DNA from: Toxorhynchites rutilus septentrionalis
Taxonomy: Eukaryota; Arthropoda; Insecta; Diptera; Culicidae
NCBI RefSeq assembly: GCF_029784135.1
Contig: NC_073746.1
Span: 246,087,307 to 246,151,306, forward strand
Length of the DNA stretch: 64,000 nucleotides
Reading direction: 5' to 3'
Shown here: positions 58,601 through 64,000 of the stretch, in pieces
Layout of the letters: each line of letters starts with the position of its first letter
Numbering within the stretch: the stretch's first letter is position 1
Program-made: the position numbers and the translations under genes
Notes under the pieces: model-generated
What the model was told of the DNA's origin: nothing
Seen by the model: only the letters and a program-made list of their open reading frames with translations
Database searches by the model: none

Positions 58601-58815
58601 TTTGATGTATCGTATTGTTATGTAATGTAAGCCGGTTGATAAGCGACAAATGTAAACACTCGGTGTTATGATTGCTTTTTTCACCCTGGCCCATCATGAT
58701 TATCGATAAGAAGAGATACCATCATTGCATGATAAACCCCTTTTTGTTGTATTTTCGTTATGGCTCTTACCACATCGGCTGCAGTCTGCAGAACTTCTGA
58801 GAGTCGTCCCAACAT
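42885..58815 (-). CDS. FHIP2: FHIP2 (FAM160B1-type): FHF complex subunit, HOOK-interacting protein 2; five exons
   Basis: Join, minus strand: 58815-58771, 58365-57547, 57487-56849, 56796-56591, 43623-42885; 2448 nt, 815 codons plus stop, all phases consistent. FHIP proteins link Hook dynein adaptors and FTS to membrane cargo in the cytoplasm. Evidence against recalled vertebrate FHIP2A (765 residues): [12 protein letters not shown] near the N-terminus, [30 protein letters not shown], a DASRHYQ motif, [20 protein letters not shown] and the C-terminal [19 protein letters not shown] all fall in the same order. All introns have GT/AG ends. Introns 2 and 3 are 59 and 52 nt; intron 4 is 12,967 nt and filled with transposons on both strands. 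The start follows from [10 protein letters not shown] aligning to the family's N-terminus. An out-of-frame ATG lies 16 nt upstream of the start and opens a frame that overlaps it. Confidence 0.93.
43662..43703 (-). promoter_or_regulatory. 3' arm of long-range complementary pair in FHIP2 intron 4
   Basis: Located 38 nt upstream of the exon 5 acceptor. In transcript sense it includes GGGATACGATTACGAGTTTG, the complement of the 5' arm (56539-56580). Over 43 nt 38 match, with a 23-nt uninterrupted core; G-U pairing raises this to about 40. The branch-point region and polypyrimidine tract remain outside the duplex. Confidence 0.75.
44009..44655 (+). pseudogene. mariner element, 3'-truncated, transposase N-terminal half
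   Basis: The left terminus TTGCGTTGGGGAAAAAGAAA and the following ATATGGCAACACTT resemble mellifera-type mariner ends. Transposase starts at 44195 ([20 protein letters not shown]), then a frameshift, [55 protein letters not shown] and, after another shift, [12 protein letters not shown] with the first catalytic aspartate. It stops there, replaced by repeat sequence with a GACGTAG motif. Lies in FHIP2 intron 4, opposite to the gene. Confidence 0.8.
44670..45110 (+). repeat. Dispersed repeat family B, copy 1
   Basis: TATAACCGCAAGGGTGACGTAGGACTAT resembles the CATAACCGGAGTGACGTAGG block of the H2A units. From 44814 the text (GCATCCAATATTGGATAC, GAATAATCTTCAGAAGC, AACCAAATGTATGTGGTCG, AAAACATTAAAATAAACTC, ATTTTTCAGCAACGAT) recurs at 45660 and 52135. 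Ends near a (GT)n tract at 45075. Confidence 0.6.
45307..45457. mobile_element. 151-bp MITE with empty site elsewhere in the window
   Basis: Terminal inverted repeats of about 26 bp (GGCGTCGTGCACAAATTACG and complement). Direct TCA flanks at 45304-45306 and 45458-45460. The related sequence at 11381-11400 reads GTCCTCACGAAGAA with a single TCA and no insert, which directly supports the 3-bp target duplication. Confidence 0.8.
45660..45941 (+). repeat. Dispersed repeat family B, copy 2
   Basis: Same order of motifs as copy 1, diverged (GCATCCATTATTGGATAC, TCAAATGTATTTGGTCGC, ATTTTTCAGCAACGAT), joined directly to the left arm of the histone H3 palindrome. Confidence 0.6.
45993..46008 (-). terminator. 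Histone 3' stem-loop, left H3 copy
   Basis: Minus strand GGCCCTTTTCAGGGCT followed by CCAAATTTG; canonical apart from a G-T closing pair. Identical to the right copy. Confidence 0.85.
46022..46260 (-). pseudogene. Histone H3 pseudogene, left arm
   Basis: Minus strand [20 protein letters not shown] and [13 protein letters not shown], then directly the final coding residues of H3 (a deletion removes most of the histone fold) and the stem-loop. The N-terminal tail is scrambled. Confidence 0.85.
46327..46337 (-). promoter_or_regulatory. TATA box of left H3 copy
   Basis: TTTTATAAAAC, mirrored in the right arm at 46439-46448; spacing to the H3 start region fits a histone promoter. Confidence 0.5.
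46530..46873 (+). pseudogene. Histone H3 pseudogene, right arm
   Basis: Fragments of the tail (GGKA, SAPV), then [20 protein letters not shown] and ELLIRS, a frame change, [19 protein letters not shown], a stop, and in another frame [13 protein letters not shown] codons whose nucleotides match the [13 protein letters not shown] and MPKDIQLA part of H3. Ends RIRGERA-like just before the stem-loop at 46892. Non-functional. Confidence 0.87.
46892..46907 (+). terminator. Histone 3' stem-loop, right H3 copy
   Basis: GGCCCTTTTCAGGGCT preceded by TCAAC and followed by CCAAA; sits about 20 nt after the H3-homologous end as in working histone genes. Confidence 0.87.
47278..48462 (+). CDS. L1-like ORF1, RNA-binding Gag-like protein
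   Basis: First ATG at 47278 gives [20 protein letters not shown]; the frame is open upstream to a TTG at 47230. The central [20 protein letters not shown] and [12 protein letters not shown] part resembles the RRM-like region of Tx1/L1-type ORF1, followed by a cysteine/histidine cluster [14 protein letters not shown]. The C-terminal part consists of two related ~48-residue modules ([16 protein letters not shown]) and ends in a basic stretch PPGKKRRE. Stop TGA overlaps the ATG of ORF2 as ATGA. Confidence 0.8.
   Translation: MNRRENTFRIDYANLPKKPEYSKIHNFCGTVLKLKQGEVTRIQCNRTLGCAFIKVVSNELAKKICEENDNKHEVNVDGKMYRLRIVMEDGATEVKLFDLSERVTDRKIAEFLRGYGEVISIQEQICGSDLFFPGISTGTRVAKMIIKRNIESWITIDGERTLVTYLGQQQTCRHCRDFIHNGITCAQNKKLQVQKSYADAAKQPASDTRAPNRLKLPTKIQEMSKLGTKPPPRPKEQLLMPPPNSIESESELSARHASISATQPSGCGSMNDRLVQRPPASGGVDCETASSKPDGNETDTASTSRRLSYSANSAVLSALPSATQPSDSGSLLDKQAQRPPASGGVVRKTAGGKSDGNDTDTSSTSITSRQLRVRPPGKKRREDSDDERGEPKQK
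48459..51632 (+). CDS. L1-like ORF2, endonuclease-reverse transcriptase
   Basis: 1057 codons, uninterrupted. Endonuclease: [12 protein letters not shown] (~8), [11 protein letters not shown] (~34), [16 protein letters not shown] (~133), SRLDRIYVS (~188) and FTDHKAV (~213). Reverse transcriptase: [19 protein letters not shown] (~505), [15 protein letters not shown] (~575), [20 protein letters not shown] (~632) and [10 protein letters not shown] (~666) with both aspartates. C-terminal [18 protein letters not shown] (~966). No RNase H. The ATGA overlap with ORF1 suggests termination-coupled reinitiation. All core catalytic residues are present, so the copy may be competent or recently so. Confidence 0.88.
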   Translation: MSQFVSYNIATININTITNNTKLEALRTFVRTMELDILFLQEVENENLCLPGYNVVCNVDHARRGTAIALKQHIQFTHVEKSLDGRLIALRVQNTTLCNIYAPSGTALRAERERFFNATIAYYLRHTTEHVILAGDFNCVLRPSDATHYNTSPALQATVRQLHLHDIWVKLYPTTPAPTYITHNATSRLDRIYVSSGLCEHLRNATTHVCSFTDHKAVTARICLPSLGSAQGRGFWCLRPHLLTQENMEEFKNRWQFWTRQRRNFSSWMTWWISCAKPKILSFFRWKSREIYKEYHIIHQRLYTQLRLAYDNYYGNAAMLTNINLLKAQMLAHQRRFAQNFMHINDTLIDGESISTFQLGERQRKKTVITSMRNERGELLRDYDAIQHHVFEYFRELYLATEESDEAAEMFECDRVVPIDDELNSALIAEIETTDIYKAVKASADRKSPGEDGLPAEFYKRAFDVIHKELNMVMNEAITTQFPSEFTSGTIVLVKKRRNDDTVRAYRPITLLNVGFRIFSKILKVRLEYVLRSYGLPSEAQKCCNPGRNIFQATLALKDKISALIAEKRAGKLISFDLDHAFDRVSHRFLHRTMRSLGIHQNFIGLLKRITERSTSRIMINGLLSHSFPIERSVRQGDPLSMMLFALYLHPLLTRIERVCGSDLCVAYADDISVVTTSTQKIQNINELFDQFERVAGAKLNRHKTISINVGAYDENRCIVPWLQTRETVKILGIVFANSIREMVKLNWDALVSKTAQIIWLHSLRNLNLCQKITLLNNFILSKMWYVASIIPPYTVHIGKITATMGSFVWRGFPARVPMQQLARSIEEGGLKLQLPALKCKALLINRHLREMDVMPFYNSFLTNTIRIPADLPCLRQIRQHVTLLPPQIQQNISNELIHRFFIEQTEQPRIERKHPNHHWRRIWRNIASRKISSRHRSGLYLLVNEKTQHRKLMHTMQRADGASCVHCQAVEETLVHKLSECPRVAAVWARMQRKMTETLGGWQQLSCEDLLRPSLQHINHTKRNELLRNFVQYANFIDEDSGTMDIASLEFYLEVN
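51691..52012. other. Non-coding part of FHIP2 intron 4
   Basis: No recognised element; ends at a degenerate palindrome GACGTGGTCTTACGTT (52013-52028). Confidence 0.4.
52013..52660 (+). repeat. Dispersed repeat family B, copy 3
   Basis: Starts at a degenerate GACGTAG palindrome. From 52135 it follows copy 1 closely: CAGAAGCTTTCCTGTTAATT, AACCAAATGTATTTGGTTGC, TGGATAGAAAACATTAAAAT, ATTTTTCAGCAACGAT, then (GT)n and GGCGGCTGCT. The first 100 bp repeats part of the same text, so the copy is itself partly duplicated. Confidence 0.6.
52661..52837. repeat. Repeat shared with 17.9 kb, ending in GACGTAG palindrome
   Basis: CGTAGACATTTTATCTTTCA and GTTCAGTTGTTTAAGAGCTA followed by TTAACGCTCAAAA match 17911-17990 inside the 16-18.6 kb hAT. 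Terminates with GACGTAGTCCTACGTC at 52822-52837 directly against mariner sequence. Confidence 0.55.
52838..53370 (+). pseudogene. mariner transposase C-terminal half, 5'-truncated
   Basis: [55 protein letters not shown], a stop, [38 protein letters not shown]. Both the second (HQDNARPH) and third (PSDYH) catalytic aspartates are present at the DD34D spacing. The stop at 53116 and a later frame change disable it. Begins abruptly at the palindrome; the 3' inverted repeat is unclear. Confidence 0.82.
53371..53929. other. Non-coding part of FHIP2 intron 4
   Basis: AT-rich. Probably includes the 5' terminal region of the pogo-like element that follows, but no inverted repeat was identified. Confidence 0.35.
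53930..55035 (+). pseudogene. pogo/jerky-like transposase pseudogene
   Basis: A pipsqueak-type helix-turn-helix ([20 protein letters not shown]), a CENP-B-type region ([40 protein letters not shown]) and the start of a DDE domain ([36 protein letters not shown]) are in order. A deletion removes the middle of the catalytic domain, and the end ([30 protein letters not shown]) matches jerky-like C-termini. Multiple frame changes. In FHIP2 intron 4. Confidence 0.8.
55338..55928. mobile_element. ~590-bp MITE-like element with ACGTAACGT-rich inverted ends
   Basis: The left end reads GTGCGATTCACATACAAC followed by CACGTTACGTTCACGTCACG. The right end complemented reads GTGTGATTCACATAGAACGT followed by TACGTTACGTCAACGTCC. 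Arms of ~60 bp match imperfectly. A CACATACAGCGGCAACGTAA block near 55430 repeats the theme. No transposase. Exact limits uncertain. Confidence 0.55.
55960..56040. repeat. Short tandem repeat of a TTTTTACGCGG unit
   Basis: TTTTTTTACGCGGATTTTCC then AATTAACAC is followed by a second ~29-bp copy (TTTTTTACGCGGGTTTTCC, AATTAACGCG) and a GTACCCGCG palindrome. Likely fragment of a dispersed repeat. Confidence 0.55.
56539..56580 (-). promoter_or_regulatory. 5' arm of long-range complementary pair in FHIP2 intron 4
   Basis: Starts 10 nt after the exon 4 donor GTGAGT. In transcript sense it includes CAAACTCGTAATCGTATCCC, complementary to the segment at 43662-43703. Similarity continues weakly for about 15 nt beyond the core (56524-56538 and 43704-43718). 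Confidence 0.75.
56591..56796 (-). CDS. FHIP2: FHIP2 coding exon 4
   Basis: Acceptor TTATTCTAG, begins [14 protein letters not shown], continues through a charged loop ([14 protein letters not shown]) to NILKVIN plus two bases (CA), donor GTGAGT. The split codon completes as His with the first base of exon 5. Confidence 0.9.
56849..57487 (-). CDS. FHIP2: FHIP2 coding exon 3
   Basis: Acceptor TTTTTTTGCAG, starts [15 protein letters not shown], contains the [14 protein letters not shown] block and ends LLQTLQFVE before donor GTAATTAC. 213 codons, phase 0. Confidence 0.92.
57547..58365 (-). CDS. FHIP2: FHIP2 coding exon 2
   Basis: Acceptor TTATTAG before CTTGCCCCGCC. Encodes [20 protein letters not shown] onward with the conserved [14 protein letters not shown] helix, an acidic serine-rich loop (CDCEEEEHF) and ends YLDSA before GTAAGTAGG. 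Confidence 0.92.
58366..58770 (-). other. FHIP2 intron 1 (405 nt)
   Basis: GTAAGAG donor and TTATTAG acceptor. AT-rich, no repeats recognised. Confidence 0.75.
58771..58815 (-). CDS. FHIP2: FHIP2 coding exon 1
   Basis: Encodes [15 protein letters not shown], then donor GTAAGA. Upstream CTCTGCAG (about 58850) could be the acceptor of a 5' UTR intron. Confidence 0.85.
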
Positions 58816-59018
58816 TTTATCAATTTCATTAAACTTCCTGCAGAGAAACATGAAACTGTTCCACACGTCCCACTTTTTAGGTCATATTTCTGGACACTTC
58901 CAAGAGAGACCACAAATGGTAAAAATCGACGCAAAATAGCTGTACCTCCGAAGGAGGCAATGTTTTTATTTTCACTCGATTTTCGCTAGAATGAAAACGC
59001 AATTTGACGTTTTCGGTT
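58816..59018. promoter_or_regulatory. Possible divergent promoter region of FHIP2
   Basis: Separates the FHIP2 start (minus) from the first plus-strand frame. Contains the FHIP2 5' UTR with CTCTGCAG before the start codon. The promoter role is inferred from position only. Confidence 0.35.
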
Positions 59019-59024
59019 ATGGTA

Positions 59025-59228
59025 ATGGAATACAGGTGGGCCAATATAAACCGAGCACTCAGAGAAAAAATAATGGTTCCCTTTTGTGCAAGCCCCGGCC
59101 AAGAGGATATGATCGCCGAGTCAAGATGTGTTGCAAATTTAACTGTCATTGCCAAACATATTAAACTGCTCGATGAGCTCAAGGCAGATCTATGGAACAA
59201 GGTGCGCCTATTCGGTAACCATATTTAA
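59025..59228 (+). CDS. Hypothetical small plus-strand ORF divergent from FHIP2
   Basis: Opens MEYRWANINRALREKIMVPF with an alternative in-frame ATG at 59019, and continues through a helical-looking stretch (VIAKHIKLLDELKADLWNKV) to a stop at 59226. A downstream acceptor TTTCTGTGCAG at 59358 could join AACAAG at about 59204 in frame to give a C-terminus FETGPYTAARLRRNIF, but that donor would be the weak GTGCGC. I do not recognise a family. Confidence 0.3.
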   Translation: MEYRWANINRALREKIMVPFCASPGQEDMIAESRCVANLTVIAKHIKLLDELKADLWNKVRLFGNHI

Positions 59229-59430
59229 CTCGAAATAATCGTCAAATTCGTGAAAGTTTAATGGAAGTTTTGCAATTTAAAAATTTGAATGGAGATTTTC
59301 AAGGTATTCGATTACTTAAACACGTTGTCCTGACGCTTGCTTTGTTGTTTCTGTGCAGCTTTTTGAAACTGGTCCTTATACGGCGGCTCGACTGCGAAGA
59401 AATATATTTATATAATATTTCCATTTTCAG

Positions 59431-60085
59431 ACAACTTCTTGGCACGATTTGTGGTACCTGGCTCGAGTCCAACTAGAATTATGAAAACATATCCCACAAA
59501 TTATCATTTCATCGATTCCCGATGAATATGACCATTCGGAAGAAATGCCTTCGATTCTTCGGACAGGACCTAAACAGCAATACTAAAAACATGTACATTT
59601 GCTCGCTTCACTTCCGTCCAGATTGTTCCGTGCATATCGATGGCTTGAAAGAACAATATCGTCGAAAACTGGTACCAACAGGTAAATTTAAACAAATCCA
59701 GATTATGCAATTAATACACAAAACAGTTTATTTATTAGCTGTTCCTACTGTCAGAAAGGCCAACGATTCTCATACCTCGGGAAATCAAAACCGGACGGCT
59801 CGCTAAAAGGTCTTGATTGACATCAAGCAAGAGTTGAATCCAGTGAAAACATCCGTAACATCCGCAGAATCGGCCCAGCTTTCTAATGGGACTAAACAAG
59901 ACTATCCCGAGAGGGATATTCCGTCAAAGGAAATCGGGAGCAGCATCATCAACATCTCTAATGAAAAATCTAGCAGGTTCTGATGGCTTAATTCAAGCAC
60001 TGCGGCAGGAGATATCGAAGAGCTACAGAGAGCTTCGGGAAGCTAAAATCCGAATTACCAAACATCAACTGTCATCGCGAATGCA
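59431..60085 (+). pseudogene. Decayed THAP-domain gene
   Basis: After an acceptor CCATTTTCAG at 59430, RFVVPGSSPTR aligns to the CxVPGC start of THAP domains with Phe and Ser where the first two zinc-binding cysteines belong. After a frameshift MTIRKKCLRFFGQDLN has Cys in place of the invariant Trp, then YICSLHFRPDC holds the intact C-x2-H pair. A 57-nt intron (59682-59738) joins LVPT to AVPT, the domain's C-terminal signature. A further exon-like stretch (LIDIKQELNPVK) follows to a frame break near 59980. Lost ligands and frameshift argue for a pseudogene; host gene or transposase origin is open. Confidence 0.55.
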
Positions 60086-60146
60086 TCTAAAACTGTTTTT
60101 TACTTTTTTTCTTTGCCTACCACTACATGAAAAAAGCGGGGAGTAA

Positions 60147-60515
60147 TATACCTGGTATTCTATTTTGTTGTTAAATTGGAGTTCATGTTTCCATTTGGGA
60201 GTTTTCGAAAAAATTTATTTTAATACCTAGAACACGTAGTCCAGACTCTAACTAAACAATTTGTCTATACATTTCCTGAAATTTTCACTAGAACTCACCA
60301 TTATAATTCAAACTCATTATTAGACATAATTTCACAATCCGCACAATCCAGTCGATTCCACATGTAAACAGACCAGCACAAGGATGTCAGATATGATAAT
60401 ATGTCTTCATTTTCCTGAAAGCTTTACAATAGAGATTGTCAACGAGATTGAAGAATGTTCTTGAATCTTCAATGAAGATTGTTTTGTTTCTGTAAACATG
60501 GTGTATGGAAAGTCC
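60147..60515. other. Non-coding, no gene recognised
   Basis: AT-rich spacer after the THAP-like sequence. Confidence 0.4.
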
Positions 60516-60516
60516 T

Positions 60517-60640
60517 TAGGGGCTGTCCACATACCACGTGTACAACTTTAGGGAGGGTAGGGGTTATGAAGCTGTCCACGTTTGCCCATGGTGAGGGGGG
60601 TGGGGGTACAGATAATTTCCACGTGGACACATAAAGTGAT
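60517..60640. mobile_element. MITE with GGGGCTGTCCACATACCACG end
   Basis: The left end GGGGCTGTCCACATACCACG has a partial complement at the right (CCACGTGGACA, 60619-60629). The interior is G-rich (GTGAGGGGGGTGGGGGTA). Looks like a small inverted-repeat element; target duplication not seen. Confidence 0.45.
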
Positions 60641-60874
60641 TTTTTTCAAATATTTTACGTCTGATCTATAAGTTTCTCGTTTCTAATTTATTCAACCAAT
60701 TCAGCAGTTACTGGTACTGTATAGAGATGCTAACAAACTGTTAGTATTGTTTTATTAGAAATGCTCCACATTGTTTTCTTCAGCTTCCGTTTGCCGTTCT
60801 TGTTGCAAATCGTGACAAAAATTTTGAGTGGAAAAATTTGGGGAAATTGACAAAAACCATCAGCTACTTGCAAA

Positions 60875-61015
60875 GCCGGCTTTTCTCGAAGAGAGCCATG
60901 TTCTGTGTCCGGTGGTATTGGAGTAACGTGCGACCAACAATTTTGGAATTTGGGTGGAATGCGCTTTTCCACTCACCGTATTCACCGGATATAGCACCAT
61001 CAGATTATTATTAAT
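60875..61015 (+). pseudogene. mariner transposase remnant with internal deletion
   Basis: Reads RAMFCVRWYWSNV (from the WWDWxGV region) joined directly to FGWNALFHSPYSPDIAPSDY (third aspartate box). The segment carrying the second aspartate is deleted. Confidence 0.6.
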
Positions 61016-62367
61016 CCACACATGGGTCATGCGGACCCAAATGAATTTATTTTTCAAGTTTACCTTTCCTTGAAAAAAAAATTGCAACTTTTTCCCCCAT
61101 ACTATCTGTTTTTCCGATGCTGTCAAACGTTTCTCCTATAGAAGGAGCAAACGTTTTCATGACTCGGGCTTTGTTTACTTACCTTTTGTGACCGAACTAG
61201 AAATTAAATAAATATTTTAAATTGGGTAACTCATATTTTTAAGTTGTTTTAATAAAAGAAAATAGTTCAAATAATATAGTCCTAGTGTTCAGAATCATAA
61301 AAAAACATAAAAACATTTGGCTGGAAGTAAAATTGAATTAAATTTGAGTTTAGAGAAGTTTAGAAGTCAACAATACTGAAATTTCAGTATCTATTAAAAT
61401 GTCTATTGTGCTTTTATAATTTTAACGCTAGCATTAATTGACTAAAAAATGTAGCTCATCCATTCTATTTAATTCGATTTATTTTGCCTTTAATAACAAT
61501 ACTTTCTCTATATAGTGGATTATTATAAGAAAAGAACTTTTTATAAAAAAACACTTTTTTCCCCTCCTGATTATTGGATATCTTTTGACATTTCTATTTG
61601 ATTCTGTTTGACAACCAATTTGATTCTATCCGCATGGCTCAGATTCAGACCACTGCCCAATTCTTTCAAGCGCAAGAACTGCGATTCTTCGGATAGTAAA
61701 AAAAAACACAATGATAGTTTTTTAATTTTACTATTGCAACCATATAATCGTGACTTTTCGAGCCAGCAATGCTGTTGGGAAATTGAATTCCTTGCAGAGA
61801 GTGTGCGTGATGCAGTTTGTTCGAGAATTACAATGTAGAACGGCTCGACAAACATGTGGGCGAAGCTATCGAATACACTTATTGTAGCATTTTTAGATTA
61901 TTGACTAGAGTGAGTTAAAAGAAATTGTGCTTTGCGATCGTGGGATCTAATATTGGAATGGTTGAAAAACGGGAGCTTCACGCAAACGATTGTGAAGCAA
62001 TCCCCTGCAGACCTTTTCGTAAATTCATAACGAAATGACTGAACAACTTTGAGATGCAGGATTTACACCTATGTCAGAAAAAATTATAGCATTTTTCATG
62101 CACAGAAGCTAGCCGAAGACAACATAAATGGAATTCGAAAGGTACTGACGAGCGATACAAAAAACTTCCCGGGTAATGTTTAAGAGGTCAAAGAATAAAG
62201 AACAAATCACTACTAAGGCATTATGCGCCAATGCACCATAACGCTAAAGAATACGGATTTTGGACCACCTCTCTTCTAATGTAGCGCAAAACATAATCAT
62301 AAAATATTACAAAAAACATAACCTTGGCCCGTGACTATTTCATTTTTTGAACATCATCAAATATCTT
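61016..62367. other. No recognisable gene
   Basis: A minus-strand frame at 61571-61855 contains ELGSGLNLSHADRIKLVVKQ and ends NQIEMSKDIQ. It has an even amino-acid composition but was not matched to a family. The rest is AT-rich. Confidence 0.35.
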
Positions 62368-62890
62368 TATTTATTTATTTATTTATTTGTCAATTCATCA
62401 ACGGGCTTTAAGGGCCCCAATGATGTACTTAAAAGTATATAAGAATCTAAATCTGAACATGAATCAATTACAATTAATTACATCAAATTACAGTCATCAC
62501 ATATTGAAAATACACATAAAAGTAGTAATCACGTGGCAGTTTGTTCTGTGAAAAAAGAGCTAAATCTCCGACGAAGAAGCGTTCGGGATAGATGGTAATT
62601 GAACAGCCTAGCTACCCTGTTGAAAAGTCTTTGCAGACAACTTAATCCACCGAACATGCCGTAGTTTGTACGTTGTGTGGGCAATCGTAACATCGAGTTA
62701 TTTCGGAGAGCGCGAGGTCGAACGTTGAAATTTATTTTTTCCAGGAGAACGGGACAATCGATGCGTCCTTGTAAGGTATCGGCTATCATCAAAGCTCTGG
62801 CTGTGTTTCTACGAACCGACAAAAGTTCCAAGCTGATCAGCTGACAACGACTCTTTGTAACTCGGTAATCGGAGGGGGTCAGTCTCATAG
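62368..62890 (-). pseudogene. 5'-truncated Jockey/CR1-like LINE 3' end
   Basis: The minus strand encodes the ORF2 C-terminus (RCQLISLELLSVRRNTARAL, DTLQGRIDCPVLLEKINFNV, RPRALRNNSMLRLPTQRTNY, LFNYHLSRTLLRRRF) and ends in a 3' UTR with an (AAAT)n-type tail at 62368-62388. The 5' break lies next to a GACGTAGGATTAC motif (about 62898-62912). Same LINE group as the fragment at 25145-25492. Confidence 0.7.
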
Positions 62891-63146
62891 TATCTTATAG
62901 TAATCCTACGTCAACTATTCAGTCATGGTTCGGAAACAACCCTTAATTTGCTTTTTTGTTTAAAAAAAAGACGGGTGGGTAATGTCGGGGACATAACCGG
63001 AGTGACGTAGGACTATACAAAGGGGACAGCTTTTGTTAAATATATATTTTAAATATATTGTTTTATTTTCTTCTCCTACGTGAATACCTACCTATCTACC
63101 TGAAAAATGGGTTAGTTTACTTTTTACTCTTTATGAATATGTTGAT

Positions 63147-63162
63147 GGTTCTTAAAAGAACC
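63147..63162 (-). terminator. Mutated histone 3' stem-loop (H2A copy 2)
   Basis: Minus strand GGTTCTTTTAAGAACC: differs from copy 1 by one base in the loop-closing CAG, so copy 2 has decayed there. Confidence 0.7.
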
Positions 63163-63399
63163 TTTGGTGTTGTGTTTTTGTTATCACTCGATATTCCCAT
63201 CTTGTTCGGTTAAACCTTCCTGTTTAGCTATTGCGTTTGCCACTCGCCACAGCTTTCACAGTTGGAAAATTTCTTCCCATCCAGCTTGTGACATGTTGTT
63301 TAGTAAATTACATTTGATGCGACGTGCCGGAGAAACACTTTGCCACTCACTGAAACTAATTGTTGCCTTGATGAGCGCCGAACCGAAGCTGCTCTGTTC

Positions 63400-63633
63400 T
63401 TGATGCGGGTTTTCTGATTGTCGTGAGCAGCTTTGCAAGCTAACTCGAGCACTCCGACAGCCGAAACTCTATAATCGCTGTTAGGTATACTGGTGCTCCG
63501 GCACCAATCCGTTCGACCTAGTTACCCTTGCGGAGCAATCAGTGAATGCGACCAACAGGGAACTGGAGACCTGCACGGTTCGAGTGAGACTTTGCCTTTC
63601 CCTTAACTTGTCCTCCTTTGTTACGTCCACGAT
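63400..63633 (-). pseudogene. Histone H2A pseudogene fragment, copy 2
   Basis: [30 protein letters not shown], stop, LLRKGN, stop, ERIGAGAPVYLTAII, frame change, AAHDNQKTRI: the same lesions as copy 1, so these defects preceded duplication of the unit. Confidence 0.85.
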
Positions 63634-63828
63634 GCCGATGCCGTACAACCACACGGGTATACGGTTTGAAAGAAAATAAGATATTTTGTTGGGGTCCGCG
63701 TGTTTTATACTCTAGCGGTACACACTCACAGGATAGAGACAAATCGGCAGACTCAGCCAAAGGGGCGAGTCCAACGAGACGAACGAATGAGCGTTAAAAG
63801 GGAGCGATGGCAAAAAAATAAATCAAGG

Positions 63829-64000
63829 TGCTACTGACATTCAACCGATTCGGTCGTGTTTTTAGCGCCCTTGTAAAAGAGTACGGAAAAATAGGAGTTT
63901 TCTCGCACAACTAATCAAATGCTTAGAGCAGCCTTTCTGAAGGCTTGATTAGTCCTAAATACAAATTGATTTTCAGCATCGCAACCCGAGGATAGCAGAA
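63829..64000. other. Unassigned window end
   Basis: Sequence beyond the H2A unit contains an inverted motif ACTAATCAAATGCTT / AGGCTTGATTAGT. No gene seen before the window ends. Confidence 0.35.

Larger units (their letters stand above)
62970..63828 (-). repeat. Histone H2A-derived dispersed unit, copy 2
   Basis: Near-identical to 26459-27302 from the GACGGGTGGGTAATG end through the stem-loop, H2A fragment, TATA box (63703-63709) and the GGAGCGATGGCAAAAAAAT end. Both share the same A-run before the GACGGG end but differ outside, which fixes the unit's limits at about 850 bp. Confidence 0.82.

Overview
The window reads as a nuclear contig from an insect, most likely a culicine mosquito (Aedes-like). 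This is inferred from AT-rich sequence packed with mariner, hAT, LINE, BEL/Pao and SINE copies, short introns with GT/AG ends, and metazoan histone genes ending in the 3' stem-loop. No prokaryotic-style operon, CRISPR array or phage gene was seen. The species itself cannot be proven from the sequence alone.

The only convincing host protein gene is on the minus strand at 58815-42885: an FHIP2 (FAM160B1-type, FTS-Hook-FHIP complex) orthologue. It has five coding exons that join in frame to about 815 codons. Four exons lie within 2.3 kb (58815-56591). The last lies 13 kb away (43623-42885). Intron 4 is a transposon nest holding a mariner copy, a MITE, a palindrome of two histone H3 pseudogenes, an L1-like LINE with two open ORFs, a second mariner, a pogo/jerky-like transposase and a further MITE-like element. 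Both ends of this intron carry a ~43-nt segment in inverted orientation, so the pre-mRNA could fold to bring its splice sites together. A decayed THAP-domain gene lies on the opposite strand just beyond exon 1.

From 1 to 26 kb the window is old, nested repeats: a hAT-like element with its own nested hAT MITE (4397-6571), a 186-bp MITE (10246-10431), a BEL/Pao remnant (12.2-14.0 kb), a hAT with a perfect 8-bp target duplication holding a mariner and a MITE (16012-18662), a LOA/I-type LINE interrupted by another insertion (21.0-24.5 kb) and a tRNA-derived SINE. From 26.5 to 35.4 kb, units derived from histone H2A genes (TATA box, coding fragment, histone 3' stem-loop) flank a 6.4-kb I-clade retrotransposon with two uninterrupted ORFs and a 10-bp target duplication. 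A further H2A unit closes the window (62.97-63.83 kb).

The main oddities are the dispersal of replication-dependent histone genes with promoter and stem-loop as repeats, several ending in or lying beside a shared GACGTAGNNCTACGTC palindrome; the self-complementary ends of FHIP2 intron 4; and the I-like ORF2, whose conserved endonuclease start lies upstream of its first AUG.
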